DNA of 25,186 nucleotides from Rubrobacter sp. (GCA_016781775.1 JADDPR010000120.1:1-25186); one strand, 5' to 3'; shown: positions 14,885 through 23,936, numbered from the stretch's first letter. Program-made: numbers and translations. Notes: generated by a model from the letters alone, not told the origin.

Positions 14885-15652
14885 TCAGGATGCGGGCTTG
14901 CCACGCCTTCTGCGCCGGATCAGGGCGGCGACGAGCACGCCGGCGATGACGACGGCGGAGGAGAGCAGGAACAGCCGGACGTGCTCGGGGGCCTGGTGGC
15001 CGAGGTACGAGTAAACAAAGGTCTGCGGGAAGACGCCCAGGGCCGTCGCGCCGAGGAAGCGGCGGAACTTCATGCGCGTAATCCCGGCGGCGTACGAGAT
15101 GACGTCGAAGGAGATACCGGGGACGAGCCGGGCGACCACGACCGCGTACAGCCCCCACCGCGCGAACCAGCGGTCCGCCGACTCGAGGCCCGCCTTGCCG
15201 GCGATAATCTCGACGGGCACCCGCCCCAGGGCGCGGGCGATCCAGAAGCAGACCGCCGCCGCTAGAGTGTGCCCGAAGAGGCTCAGAGCCCAGCCCCAGA
15301 AGGTCCCGAACGCGAGCCCGTTGGCGAACGTAACGACGAACGAGGGCAGGGGCGCTGCGAGAGATTGCAGGACCATCAAGAAGGTCGATGCGACCGGGGC
15401 CCATGCCCCGTACGAGAGGATGTACTCCCCGAGCCCGCCCACATCCCCGCTCGCCAGGATGCCCGCGCCCATCTTGACCTCGCTGCGGAACCCGGCCGAG
15501 AGCCAGTAGAGCAGACCGATGACCGTCCCGATCCCCGCCACGATCCCGAACCGTGCGATCCTGACCGCCCTCGGGGAGAGGCCGGCATGCTTCCCGGGGA
15601 AGCTCGGGGGTGGGACGACGGGGGTGTCGAGGCGGTCTTCGTGGGAGCGCAA
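14885..15652 (-). CDS. VTT/TVP38-DedA-like membrane protein
   Basis: An integral membrane protein of the VTT (SNARE-associated, TVP38/TMEM64) family, whose members are linked to lipid scrambling or membrane homeostasis. Several hydrophobic segments are visible: FGIVAGIGTVIGLLYWLSAGF, the long FANGLAFGTFWGWALSLFG region, VVVARLVPGISFDVISYAAG and a C-terminal LFLLSSAVVIAGVLVAALI, ending in a basic RRRRRGK tail. The glycine-rich LVPGISFDVISYAAGITRMK and FPQTFVYSYLG are typical. The start is uncertain: no ATG is available. TTG 15652 keeps the whole first helix (255 residues), while GTG 15541 would cut into it. It lies 14 bases behind the lipoprotein gene, which suggests an operon. Confidence 0.75.
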   Translation of the reverse strand: MRSHEDRLDTPVVPPPSFPGKHAGLSPRAVRIARFGIVAGIGTVIGLLYWLSAGFRSEVKMGAGILASGDVGGLGEYILSYGAWAPVASTFLMVLQSLAAPLPSFVVTFANGLAFGTFWGWALSLFGHTLAAAVCFWIARALGRVPVEIIAGKAGLESADRWFARWGLYAVVVARLVPGISFDVISYAAGITRMKFRRFLGATALGVFPQTFVYSYLGHQAPEHVRLFLLSSAVVIAGVLVAALIRRRRRGKPAS

Positions 15653-15666
15653 GGGCGGGGCGGAGC

Positions 15667-16902
15667 CTAGCGGTAGACGCCGTTGTGCCCCAGGCTGAAG
15701 CGCCCGGGGTTCGGGAAGTACGCGATGCCGTGGGGCTCGGAGCCCGTGTAGATCGTGCTCAAGAGCTCGCCGGTGACAGTGTCGACGACGTAGACGGCGC
15801 CGTCGTAGCGCCCGGAGACCCAGAGCTGGCGGCCGTCCGGGGAAAGCTGGAACATGTCCGGGCTGCCGCCCGTCGTCCAGGTGTCCACGATCTCGCGCGT
15901 CGCGAGGTCGAGGACCGTGATGGTGCCGTCGAGGCGGTTGCTTATGTAGAGGGACTTGGCGTCCCTGCTGACCTGCAACCCGTGCGCCCCCTGGCCGGTG
16001 GGGATGAAGTCGACCTCCTCCATCGTCTCCGGGTCGATGACCGAGAGGCCCATCGTGCCCTGGTTGGCGACGTAGAAGACCGAGCCGTCCGGGGAGAGCT
16101 TTATGTCGATGGGAAGCCCCCCGACCTCGGCGTGGTCCACGAGCTCCATCCCCTCGACGTCGACCTTGGAGACGACCCCGCTCCACTCGCTGCTCGCGAG
16201 GAGGTACTTTCCGTCGGCCGAGAAGTCCATGTGGTCCACGCCGGGCCAGGGGATGTACACGCTCCCGAGCAGCTCCCACGTCTCGGGGTCGCGGAACTCG
16301 AGCGTCTGGATCCTCTCGGCGACCACGACGGCCTTTTTGCCGTCCGGGGTGTAGTAGAAGTTGTACGGGAAGGGGGCGTCGATCGTCTCCTTCGGCCGGC
16401 CGGTCTTCGCGTCTATCACCGTGAACGTGCCGGAGGCCTCGTTGTTGACGTAGAGCTCGGTCATGTCCCACGACGGGGTGACGTGGTAGGGAAGCTCCCC
16501 GACGGCGAAGCTGTCTACGATCTCGAACGTCTTCGGGTCCACGACGCTCACGGTGCCGTCGATGATGTTCGGCACGTAGACCCTCTCGGGGATGCCCCTG
16601 AGGTCCTCCCGGACCTCCGTGGTCATCGCGCCCGCGTAGACGTTCTCCACAGGGGTCTTCTGGCTCGCCTCATCGACCTCGGCCGTGGCTTCGGGGCGTT
16701 CGGCCCCGGTGGTCTCCTCCTTCGGAGGGGCTACCGTCTTCTCTTCGACCGCAGGAGGGGCTGCAGGTTTCTCCTCGGCGATGGCCGTCTCGCCGCTCTC
16801 GGGGGCTTTGATGGCTTCGGGGGAGGAGCACCCGGCCAGAAGCCAGACGGTGCAGGCTACCGTAATAAGGGCGAGCAGACGCTTGTGGATAAGACCCCCC
16901 AT
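15667..16902 (-). CDS. YVTN beta-propeller repeat lipoprotein
   Basis: A predicted surface lipoprotein of 411 residues. The N-terminus has a basic start, a hydrophobic core and the lipobox LLAGC with C25, followed by SS. Residues about 30-85 are a Pro/Glu/Ala-rich spacer. The rest is a seven-bladed-type propeller of YVTN repeats, for example VYVPNIIDGTVSVVDPKT, ELYVNNEASGTFTVIDAKT, FYVANQGTMGLSVIDPET, LYISNRLDGTITVLDLAT and LWVSGRYDGAVYVVDTVT. The function is unknown. Such propellers bind partners or surface ligands. I chose ATG 16902 because it gives a normal lipoprotein signal. An in-frame ATG at 16968, directly after the stop of the preceding gene, would add 22 residues. Confidence 0.82.
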   Translation of the reverse strand: MGGLIHKRLLALITVACTVWLLAGCSSPEAIKAPESGETAIAEEKPAAPPAVEEKTVAPPKEETTGAERPEATAEVDEASQKTPVENVYAGAMTTEVREDLRGIPERVYVPNIIDGTVSVVDPKTFEIVDSFAVGELPYHVTPSWDMTELYVNNEASGTFTVIDAKTGRPKETIDAPFPYNFYYTPDGKKAVVVAERIQTLEFRDPETWELLGSVYIPWPGVDHMDFSADGKYLLASSEWSGVVSKVDVEGMELVDHAEVGGLPIDIKLSPDGSVFYVANQGTMGLSVIDPETMEEVDFIPTGQGAHGLQVSRDAKSLYISNRLDGTITVLDLATREIVDTWTTGGSPDMFQLSPDGRQLWVSGRYDGAVYVVDTVTGELLSTIYTGSEPHGIAYFPNPGRFSLGHNGVYR

Positions 16903-16968
16903 CTCGCGAAGAGTATTACATGCTCTACGATCTCGTGCATCCTTGTTCACCGCCTTTTCCCCGCTCAT

Positions 16969-17892
16969 CTAGCTTTTGGGTGGCGTCTTCGGTCCGTGCG
17001 CAAGATTTAGGGTGTTTTGGGCCATCCTGATGGAGGCGGCGTCGACCATCTTGCCGTCCACGCTTATGGAGCCGGAGCCCCGGGCCTCCGCTTCCTTGTA
17101 GGCCCCGACGACCTTCTCGGCCCACTCGACCTCGGCATCGGTGGGAGAGAAGAGCTCGTTGACGGTCTCTATCTGTCCGGGGTGGATGCACCACTTGCCG
17201 TCGAAGCCGATAGAGCGGGCCAGCAGACAGCTCTTCCGCAGCCCCCCCTCGTCGCGGAAGTCGGCGACCGGGCCGTCCACGGCGCGTAGTCCCGCGGCGC
17301 GGGCCGCGACGACGATCCGGTGCATAACGTAGTGGAAGCGGTGGCCGGGGTAGCGGTCGTCCCACTCGTCCGCCGTCCCGATGCTCGTCTGGGGCATCCG
17401 CGCGCTCGCGGCATAATCCCCGGGGCCGAAGTGGAGCGCCTCCAGACGGTCCGTCGCACGCGCTATCGCGTCTATGTTCACGAGCCCCAGGGCCGTCTCG
17501 ATCTGGGCTTCTAGTTTGATCTTTCCGGGCTCCAGACCCGAGGCCGCCTCGACGCTGCGCAGCAGCGTGTCGAGGGTCGCGAGATCTTCGGGGCGCTCCA
17601 CCTTGGGGACGAGGATAAGGTCCAGCCCCTCCCCCGCCCCCTCGACGACCTCGATGACGTCGCGGTAGAAGTACGGCGTATCGAGGGAGTTCATGCGGAA
17701 CATAGAAGGCCTGCCCCGCCAGTCGAGGTCGGAGACCGCGTAGATGACGTTCTTGCGGGCTTCGGCCTTGGAACCCGAGGCGACGGCGTCCTCGAGGTCG
17801 AGAAAGAGAAGGTCTGCCCCGGAGGACAGACCTTTCTCGACCATCTTCGTACTGGAGGCCGGGACCGCGAGGACGGAGCGGGAGACCCTCAC
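16969..17892 (-). CDS. Malyl-CoA lyase-like (CitE/HpcH family) enzyme
   Basis: A HpcH/HpaI-CitE superfamily aldolase of 307 residues. The sequence resembles L-malyl-CoA/beta-methylmalyl-CoA lyases: SVLAVPASS near the N-terminus, FLDLEDAVA (30-38), DTPYFYRDVIEVVE (71-84), EAQIETALGL (128-137) and HFGPGDY (D159). The Glu of EAQIET and the Asp of GPGDY are likely Mg ligands. DGPVADFRDEGGL and GKWCIHPGQIE follow. Such enzymes reversibly join glyoxylate to acetyl-CoA or propionyl-CoA. Being last after glcDEF, 12 bases behind glcF, fits a role in using glyoxylate. A citramalyl-CoA or citryl-CoA lyase is an alternative. GTG 17892 has only a weak ribosome binding site, so coupling to glcF is likely. 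Confidence 0.85.
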   Translation of the reverse strand: MRVSRSVLAVPASSTKMVEKGLSSGADLLFLDLEDAVASGSKAEARKNVIYAVSDLDWRGRPSMFRMNSLDTPYFYRDVIEVVEGAGEGLDLILVPKVERPEDLATLDTLLRSVEAASGLEPGKIKLEAQIETALGLVNIDAIARATDRLEALHFGPGDYAASARMPQTSIGTADEWDDRYPGHRFHYVMHRIVVAARAAGLRAVDGPVADFRDEGGLRKSCLLARSIGFDGKWCIHPGQIETVNELFSPTDAEVEWAEKVVGAYKEAEARGSGSISVDGKMVDAASIRMAQNTLNLAHGPKTPPKS

Positions 17893-17904
17893 CGGCTTCG
17901 CCGC

Positions 17905-19449
17905 CTACCGGTTCATCAGCAGGGTCTCGATGGATTCGCCGCGGATCGAGGCGTCGAGAACCTCCATGGGGTGGGCCATCGGCATGGAGTGGCCCATGCG
18001 CCTGAGGCTCGCCTGGATCTGGAGCATGCAGCCGGGGTTGGCGGTGACGACCATGCGCGCCCCGGTGTTGAGGACGTTCGTCGCCTTGCGGTCGCCGAGC
18101 TCGGTGGCGGGCTCTGGCTCGATCATGTTGTAGATGCCGGCGGAGCCGCAGCAGATCTCGGCCTCCTTGATCTCCCGAACCTCCATCCCCGGGATCTGCT
18201 TGAGGGTCTGGCGCGGCTGCTTGCGGATGCCCTGGCCGTGCGCGAGGTGGCAAGCGTCGTGGTAGGCCGCCGCGACGGGGATAGGGTGACGCTCCGCGAC
18301 CGGACCGAGCTCCTGCAAGAACTCCGAGACGTCGCGGACCTTGGCGGAGAAGGCCCTCGCCTTCTCCGCGTAAGCCCTGTCGTCGCGCAGGAGGTAGCCG
18401 TACTCCTTGAGAGTGGAGCCGCAGCCGGCGGCGTTTATGATGATCAGATCCACGCCCGCGTCCTCGAACTCGTCGATGAGCTTGCGGGCGAAGGCCTGAA
18501 ACTCCTCCTCGCGGCCCGCGTGGACGCTCAGGGCGCCGCAGCAGCCCTGGGCCTTCGGCGTCACTACGTCACAGCCCTCGGCGGCCAGCACCCGCACGGT
18601 GGCGGCGTTGACCTCGGAGAAGAAGACGCGCTGGACGCAGCCCTTGATGAAGCCGACCGTGAGGCGCTTCTCGCCGACCGCCGGGGTGAACTCGGGGACC
18701 TCCTGCTGCTTCGTGAGCATCGGCATCAGGGCCTCCATCGCGCGGAGGCGCTTCGGGAGGACCTTCATGACCCCGGCCTTGCGAAGCTTGTCGCCGACGC
18801 CGAAGCGCTGGTAGAGCTTCAAGGGGGCGGCGGCCACGCGGAGGCGGTTCGGGTAGGGGAAGAGCTGGAAGATCAGCTCGCGGAAAGCCTTGGCGTCGGC
18901 CGGCCGCTCGTAGCGGCGCTCGACCTGCCCGCGCACGGACTCTATGAGCTTGTCGTACTGCACGCCGGAGGGGCAGGCCGTCACGCAAGCCATGCACCCG
19001 AGGCACAGGTCCCAGTGGCGCACCATCTGATCGTTCATCGGCTCCTCGTTGAGGGCCTTGTTCATCAAGTAGATGCGCCCGCGCGGGGAGTCCATCTCCT
19101 CGCCCCATAGTACGTAAGTCGGGCAGGTCGGCAGGCAGAACCCGCAGTGGACGCAGTCGTCTATGAGGTCTTTCTCCGGGGGGTGATGGTCGTCGAAGGC
19201 CGGGAACACGTAACTGCCGCCCTCACGCCGCTTTATGCCGACCGTCTGCCGGACCGATTTGCCCGCGGCGTAGGTGCTCGGGGCTATGTCCTCGGGGCTC
19301 CCCGCGCCGTGCGCACCCGCCGCGCCCGCCGACATGGCTTGCCCCCCGGCGAAGGGTTCTTGGCGCTCGGTAGCGTCCACCGAGTCGTAGGGGCTTCCGG
19401 GCTCCCCTCGCTGCGGGATGCCGCTCTGCCCGTTCTGGTTCTCGGTCAC
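17905..19449 (-). CDS. glcF: Glycolate oxidase iron-sulfur subunit GlcF
   Basis: GlcF carries electrons from the flavin subunits GlcD and GlcE towards the membrane during oxidation of glycolate to glyoxylate. The 514 residues show two [4Fe-4S] motifs, CVHCGFCLPTCP (99-110) and CLGCMACVTACP (149-160). Cysteine-rich CCG-type signatures follow: QGCCGALSVHAG, YHDACHLAHGQ, EICCGSAG and NPGCMLQ. GTG 19449 shares its G with the glcE stop (TAGTG) and has GGGAGGT upstream, so the two are coupled. This start gives a polar N-terminal extension, about 70 residues longer than the short lead in E. coli GlcF. An internal ATG at 19335 (residue 39) is a possible second start. A long open frame continues upstream inside glcE and is not coding. 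Confidence 0.93.
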   Translation of the reverse strand: MTENQNGQSGIPQRGEPGSPYDSVDATERQEPFAGGQAMSAGAAGAHGAGSPEDIAPSTYAAGKSVRQTVGIKRREGGSYVFPAFDDHHPPEKDLIDDCVHCGFCLPTCPTYVLWGEEMDSPRGRIYLMNKALNEEPMNDQMVRHWDLCLGCMACVTACPSGVQYDKLIESVRGQVERRYERPADAKAFRELIFQLFPYPNRLRVAAAPLKLYQRFGVGDKLRKAGVMKVLPKRLRAMEALMPMLTKQQEVPEFTPAVGEKRLTVGFIKGCVQRVFFSEVNAATVRVLAAEGCDVVTPKAQGCCGALSVHAGREEEFQAFARKLIDEFEDAGVDLIIINAAGCGSTLKEYGYLLRDDRAYAEKARAFSAKVRDVSEFLQELGPVAERHPIPVAAAYHDACHLAHGQGIRKQPRQTLKQIPGMEVREIKEAEICCGSAGIYNMIEPEPATELGDRKATNVLNTGARMVVTANPGCMLQIQASLRRMGHSMPMAHPMEVLDASIRGESIETLLMNR

Positions 19450-20726
19450 TAGATACCTCCCACGAATCTGCCGGGGTTCAACACGCCCCGAGGGTCGAAC
19501 TTCTCTTTTATGCGGCGGGTGAGAAAGAGCTTGTCGCCTACCGGGCCCCAGGCGTCCACCCGCCTCTTCAGCGTCGCCGGGGCCCTCTGGACCACCACGT
19601 TCCCGCCCCTCGGGACCAGGGCCGCGCGCAGCTCTTCGACGACCCCCGCGTGGGCCTCCTCGTCGGCACCGGAGAGGCCGACGAACGTGAGGCCGTTGCC
19701 GGCGTGGCCCGTCATGCGGGCCGCCACCCCCCGGCGCTCGGCCGCGCCCGTGACCGCCCCGATCACCTCTGCGATCCCCGCGGGCATGAACCCTATCTTG
19801 AGCTTCACGTCGTCCCCGTCGAGGAGGTGGCGGATGGAGCCGATGAGCTCGCTCCCCTCTGCGGCACCGAGAACCTCGGGCTCCTTGTGGGGCCTGAGGA
19901 GGGAGGCGGCGGCCTCGACCTGGGCCTCGACGGCGGGCTCCACGTTCTCGATCAGCAGCGCGAGCGTGCCGCTCCCGCCCTCCCACCGGAGCTCCAGCGC
20001 GCTCGCGAGAATCTGGGAGTGCAGGATGTTCTGGACCGCCTCGCCGGCCGCCTCCGGGCCGTCAAGCTCCACCACAACCGTCCCAGACGTCTCCGGGATC
20101 GGGTGCAGCCGGAAGTTCGCGTCCGCGATGATGCCCAGGGTTCCCAGGGAGCCCGTGAGCAGCTTGGAGAGATCGTAGCCGGCTACGTTCTTGACCACCT
20201 TGCTGCCAGCCCTGGCCACGGTCCCGTCCGGGAGGACGACGGTAATGCCGATGATCAGGTCCCTCACCGTCGCGTAGCGCAGCCGCCGGGGACCGTAGGA
20301 GTTGGTCGCGACCACGCCGCCGATGGTCGCCCCCTCCTCGGATGGGTCGAGGGCGAGCATCTGGTTGCTCCCGGCCAAACGCTCCTGCACATCGTCGAGC
20401 CTCGCCCCGGCCTGAACCCTGATCACCTGGTCCCCGGGGACGTGCTCGATGATCTCGTTCAGGCGCGCGACGCTTAGCACGAGGTCCAACCCCGTCGGCG
20501 GGTTCCCCAGAAACGTCTTCGTCCCGCCGCCCCGGGGGGCAACCTTGAGTCCTTCCCGGTCGGCGAGCTTCATGACCTCGCCGATCTCCTCGATCGTGCC
20601 GGGCTCGACGACGTACTGGGGGGCGACGCCCTCGACGGCGTCCTCGCCCGCCACCTCGCGCACGTGCCCCTCGCCAACTATCCCCCGCAGGTCCTCGAGG
20701 GGGACCCTCGTCCTCGTGGTCCCCAT
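19449..20726 (-). CDS. glcE: Glycolate oxidase FAD-binding subunit GlcE
   Basis: GlcE is the second flavin subunit of bacterial glycolate oxidase and is related to the FAD domain of GlcD. The 425 residues start with MGTTRTRVPLEDLRGIVG. The PCMH-type FAD domain is marked by VEPGTIEEIGEVMKLA, APRGGGTKTFLGNPP, LDPSEEGATIGGVVATNSYG and GSKVVKNVAGYDLSKLLTGS. The C-terminal cap ends in KEKFDPRGVLNPGRFVGG. ATG 20726 overlaps the glcD stop as TAATG with GGAGA upstream. The frame is open for 23 more codons upstream, but these lie inside glcD. Confidence 0.93.
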   Translation of the reverse strand: MGTTRTRVPLEDLRGIVGEGHVREVAGEDAVEGVAPQYVVEPGTIEEIGEVMKLADREGLKVAPRGGGTKTFLGNPPTGLDLVLSVARLNEIIEHVPGDQVIRVQAGARLDDVQERLAGSNQMLALDPSEEGATIGGVVATNSYGPRRLRYATVRDLIIGITVVLPDGTVARAGSKVVKNVAGYDLSKLLTGSLGTLGIIADANFRLHPIPETSGTVVVELDGPEAAGEAVQNILHSQILASALELRWEGGSGTLALLIENVEPAVEAQVEAAASLLRPHKEPEVLGAAEGSELIGSIRHLLDGDDVKLKIGFMPAGIAEVIGAVTGAAERRGVAARMTGHAGNGLTFVGLSGADEEAHAGVVEELRAALVPRGGNVVVQRAPATLKRRVDAWGPVGDKLFLTRRIKEKFDPRGVLNPGRFVGGI

Positions 20727-22180
20727 TAGAAGTTCTCCGCGAGGCCGGCCTTCTGGACCGGGTGCATCTTGTAGCGACCGGGGCGCTCCCCGCACAGGCG
20801 CGGCGTCGGGAAGATCTTGCCGGGGTTGCTGACCTGGTGCGGGTCGAACGCGCAGCGCAGGAGTTGCATGGTGTTCAGGTCGTCGGTGGTGAACATTTTG
20901 GGCATGTACTTCATCTTGTCGCGCCCGACCCCGTGCTCCCCGGTGAGGGACCCGCCGTGCTCCAGGCAGGTGAGGACTATATCCCCGGCAAGGTCCTCGG
21001 CCTTCTCGGCCTCACCCTCCTTGTCGTTGTCGAAGAGGACCAGCGGGTGGAGGTTGCCGTCCCCGGCGTGGAAGACGTTCGCCACCCTGAGGCCGTACTC
21101 CTGGCTCAGCTCGGAGATCCTGCGCAGGACCTTCCCGAGCTCCGTGCGCGGGACGACCCCGTCCTGCACGATGTAGTCGTTGCTGATCCGCCCCATCGCC
21201 GCGAACGCCGCCTTGCGCCCCTTCCAGAACAGCGCCCGCTCCTCGTCGTCCTCGGCGATCCGGATCTCCGACGAGTTGTTCTCCTCGCAGATCTGCTTGA
21301 CCTGCTCGAACTGGTGGTCCACCTCGGCCGCCGGCCCGTCGAGCTCCACGATCAGGACCGCGCCCGCCTCGGGGTAGCCTGGATGCACCGCGGTCTCGAC
21401 CGCCTCGATGGCCAGAGCGTCCATCATCTCTATCGCCGCGGGCAAGATGCCGTTCCCGATGATCCCGGAGACGGCGCCCCCGGCCTCCTCGGTGTCCTTG
21501 AACGCCGCGAGCAGGGTCCTCACCTTCTCCGGCACCCGCATGATCCTGAGCGTTATCTTCGTCGCTATCCCCAGAGTTCCCTCGGAGCCGACGAACGCCC
21601 CCAGAAGCTCGTAGCCCAGTGGATCCGGCGCCTTGCCGCCGCCGATGTTGACCATCGTGCCGTCCGGCAGGACGACCTCGGCGCCCATGACGTGGTTCGT
21701 GGTGAAGCCATACTTCAGGCAGTGCACGCCGCCCGAGTTCTCCGCGAGGTTCCCGCCGATGGAGGAGACGGTCTGGCTCGCGGGGTCCGGCGCATAGTAG
21801 TAGCCCTCCGGACCGACCTCGCGCGTCACCCAGAGGTTGATGACCCCCGGCTCCACGACCACCCGCTGGTTCGGGATGTCCACCTCGAGGATCTTGCACA
21901 TCCGCGACATCACTATCAGGACGCCCGCCTCGACGGGTAGGGCGCCCCCTGAGAGCCCGGTCCCCGAGCCGCGCGCCACGAACGGGATGCCCTCGTCGTG
22001 GCAGTAGCGCACGATCTGCTGGACCTGCTCGGCCGTCTCCGGAAGAACCACGAGCTCCGGGATCACCCGGTAGTTCATGAGACCATCACACTCGTAGGCC
22101 CGGAGCTCCTCGCGTTCGGAGATCACCCCCTCCGGCCCCAGGATCCCGATCATGTAATCGATGAGTGCCCTGCTCGCCAT
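20726..22180 (-). CDS. glcD: Glycolate oxidase catalytic flavoprotein subunit GlcD
   Basis: GlcD oxidises glycolate (and often D-lactate) to the 2-oxo acid with FAD. The 484 residues show the FAD-binding PCMH domain with VARGSGTGLSGGALP (about 69-83), APDPASQTVSSIGGNLAENS and VGSEGTLGIATK. The C-terminal cap has ERALFWKGRKAAFAAMG, FHAGDGNLHPLVLFD, TGEHGVGRDKMKYM and FDPHQVSNPGKIFP. The start is ATG 22180, preceded by GGGAAGGGCGGAGG. It lies 34 bases after the reductase gene and is coupled to glcE. The order D-E-F is that of the classic glc operon. Confidence 0.94.
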   Translation of the reverse strand: MASRALIDYMIGILGPEGVISEREELRAYECDGLMNYRVIPELVVLPETAEQVQQIVRYCHDEGIPFVARGSGTGLSGGALPVEAGVLIVMSRMCKILEVDIPNQRVVVEPGVINLWVTREVGPEGYYYAPDPASQTVSSIGGNLAENSGGVHCLKYGFTTNHVMGAEVVLPDGTMVNIGGGKAPDPLGYELLGAFVGSEGTLGIATKITLRIMRVPEKVRTLLAAFKDTEEAGGAVSGIIGNGILPAAIEMMDALAIEAVETAVHPGYPEAGAVLIVELDGPAAEVDHQFEQVKQICEENNSSEIRIAEDDEERALFWKGRKAAFAAMGRISNDYIVQDGVVPRTELGKVLRRISELSQEYGLRVANVFHAGDGNLHPLVLFDNDKEGEAEKAEDLAGDIVLTCLEHGGSLTGEHGVGRDKMKYMPKMFTTDDLNTMQLLRCAFDPHQVSNPGKIFPTPRLCGERPGRYKMHPVQKAGLAENF

Positions 22181-22214
22181 ACCTCCGCCCTTCCCTCGTG
22201 CTCGTGTGGAAGGG

Positions 22215-23111
22215 TTAGCTCCCTTCCCCTATCCTGTGCTGCGCCAGATCCTCGATGTAGGTAAGGATCGCCGAGTGGTCCCGGTCGCCCCGTCCCTTCG
22301 CCTTCAATGCCTCCAATACCTGATCCACTATGGCGGTGACCGGCAGCGCCACCCCATACTCCCTGCCCGCCGCGAGTGCAATCCCCAAATCCTTGGCATG
22401 CAATTCTATCCGAAAGCCGGGGTCGAAGGAATGGTTCAGGAAGTTGTCCCTCTTCAGCTCCATGATCCTGTTCCCCGCGAGCCCTCCGGAGAGGACGTCC
22501 AGGATCTTCGATGGCTCCACCCCGGCCTTCGACCCGAGGACCAGGGCCTCGGAGACGGCCTCGTAGGTGAGCGCCACCACGATCTGGTTGCAAGCCTTCA
22601 CGACCTGCCCCGCCCCCGCCTCCCCGACGTGCGTGATGGTCTTGCCCATGACCTCGAACAGCTGACGGGCGCGCTCGAAGTCCTCCTCGCTACCGCCGAC
22701 CATGATCGAGAGCGTGCCCTGGATCGCCCCCACGTCCCCGCCCGAGACCGGAGCATCAAGCATCGAGACACCCCTCTCTCGGGCCTTCTCGGCGAGATCC
22801 CGCGCTACGACCGGCGAGATGGTGCTCATGTCCACGATCAGCGCCCCCTCGCGGACGCCCTCCAGCACCCCGTCCTCCCCCGCGACGACCCTCGCGACGT
22901 CCGGGGAGTCCGGGAGCATGGTGATGACGACGTCGGCGCTCCCGGCGACCTCCTTCGGGCTATCGGCCACCGTGGCGTTGTCGCCCGCGAGCTCCTCGGC
23001 CTTCCCCTTCGTGCGGTTGAACAGGACGAGCTCGTAACCCGCCTCGATGAGGTTCCGCGCCATCGGCTGCCCCATGATTCCGAGCCCTACGAAACCGACT
23101 TTCTCCGCCAT
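22215..23111 (-). CDS. garR: Tartronate semialdehyde reductase (2-hydroxy-3-oxopropionate reductase)
   Basis: A beta-hydroxyacid dehydrogenase that reduces tartronate semialdehyde to D-glycerate with NAD(P)H. The 298 residues show the Rossmann motif GFVGLGIMGQPMARNL (6-21), the substrate loop DAPVSGGDVGAIQGTLSIMVGG (119-140), catalytic K172 in GAGQVVKACNQ, and the C-terminal KDLGIALAAGREYGVALP. Sequence alone cannot separate it from 3-hydroxyisobutyrate dehydrogenases. The setting next to hydroxypyruvate isomerase, glcDEF and glyoxylate carboligase decides for GarR/GlxR. It starts nine bases after the isomerase gene. Confidence 0.9.
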   Translation of the reverse strand: MAEKVGFVGLGIMGQPMARNLIEAGYELVLFNRTKGKAEELAGDNATVADSPKEVAGSADVVITMLPDSPDVARVVAGEDGVLEGVREGALIVDMSTISPVVARDLAEKARERGVSMLDAPVSGGDVGAIQGTLSIMVGGSEEDFERARQLFEVMGKTITHVGEAGAGQVVKACNQIVVALTYEAVSEALVLGSKAGVEPSKILDVLSGGLAGNRIMELKRDNFLNHSFDPGFRIELHAKDLGIALAAGREYGVALPVTAIVDQVLEALKAKGRGDRDHSAILTYIEDLAQHRIGEGS

Positions 23112-23120
23112 AACGCCTCC

Positions 23121-23936
23121 TTACAGCTTCAGGTCCGACACGGCGGTCTCCCCGTCACGCCCCTCCCGCGGGATCCAGGCGAAGCTCTCCTCGGTGGTCC
23201 CGGTCGGGTTGTATTCGAGGCCGACGTAGCCCGAGTAGCCGAGGTCCTCCAACTGGGCGAGGACGTAGGGGTAGTGGATCTCGCCGGTGCCCGGTTCGCC
23301 GCGCCCCGGGGAGTCGGCGACCTGGACGTGCCCGATCACGTCGATGTTCTCGCGCAGGTTCGCGACGAGGTTCCCCTCCATCCGCTGCATGTGGTAGAGG
23401 TCGTGCTGGATCTTCAGGTTCCCGCGCCCGACGCTCCGGACGAACTCGACGGCCTGCGCCGTGGTGTGGAGGAGGTACGGCCCGTTCTCGAAGGTGTTTA
23501 CGGCCTCGACGACCACCTCGATCCCGGCCTCCCTCGCCTCGTCGGCCGCGAACCCCACGCTTTCGCGGGCGATCTCCAACTGCTCCTCCCGTTCCATCCC
23601 CGGCGCCTCGTGCCCGAGGAGGACGTTCATCCTCGGGCACCCGAGGGAGCGCGCGAGCCCGACCGCCACGGGCACGTTCTCGCGGAACTCCCCGGCTCGC
23701 TGGGGGTCGCCCGCCAGCCCCCTGTCCCCCGCCGGCATGTCTCCGGCCGGGAAGTTCATGAGCGCGACGGAGACGCCCGCTGCCCTTACCGCTGCGGAGA
23801 CCTCGTCCAGGTCATCCACCTCTCCGCCCGGCCACCAGAACTCGACGGCCCCGAACCCGGCCTCCGAGACCCGGGAGAACCGTTTCAGGAACGGCACCTC
23901 CTTGAACAGAATGGAGACGTTAACGCTGAACCTCAT
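23121..23936 (-). CDS. hyi: Hydroxypyruvate isomerase
   Basis: Hyi interconverts hydroxypyruvate and tartronate semialdehyde. The 271 residues form a xylose-isomerase-like TIM barrel: FSVNVSILFKEVPFLKRF at the N-terminus, GAVEFWWPGG, LMNFPAGDMPAGDRGLA, the catalytic VVEAVNTFENGPYLLHTT region, KIQHDLYHMQRMEGNL, GHVQVADSPGRGEPGTGEIHY and YVGLEYNP. The glutamates in VVVEAVN and GLEYNP are likely the metal ligands and catalytic pair. I chose ATG 23936, with GGGGAG seven bases upstream. The frame is open further but the family begins here. First gene of the minus-strand glyoxylate operon, 114 bases after the regulator, with a palindromic operator in that gap. Confidence 0.92.
   Translation of the reverse strand: MRFSVNVSILFKEVPFLKRFSRVSEAGFGAVEFWWPGGEVDDLDEVSAAVRAAGVSVALMNFPAGDMPAGDRGLAGDPQRAGEFRENVPVAVGLARSLGCPRMNVLLGHEAPGMEREEQLEIARESVGFAADEAREAGIEVVVEAVNTFENGPYLLHTTAQAVEFVRSVGRGNLKIQHDLYHMQRMEGNLVANLRENIDVIGHVQVADSPGRGEPGTGEIHYPYVLAQLEDLGYSGYVGLEYNPTGTTEESFAWIPREGRDGETAVSDLKL

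Noticed and set aside
16903..16968. Longer lipoprotein start at 16968
   Set aside because: It would put 22 charged residues before the signal peptide. The start at 16902 gives a standard lipoprotein signal.
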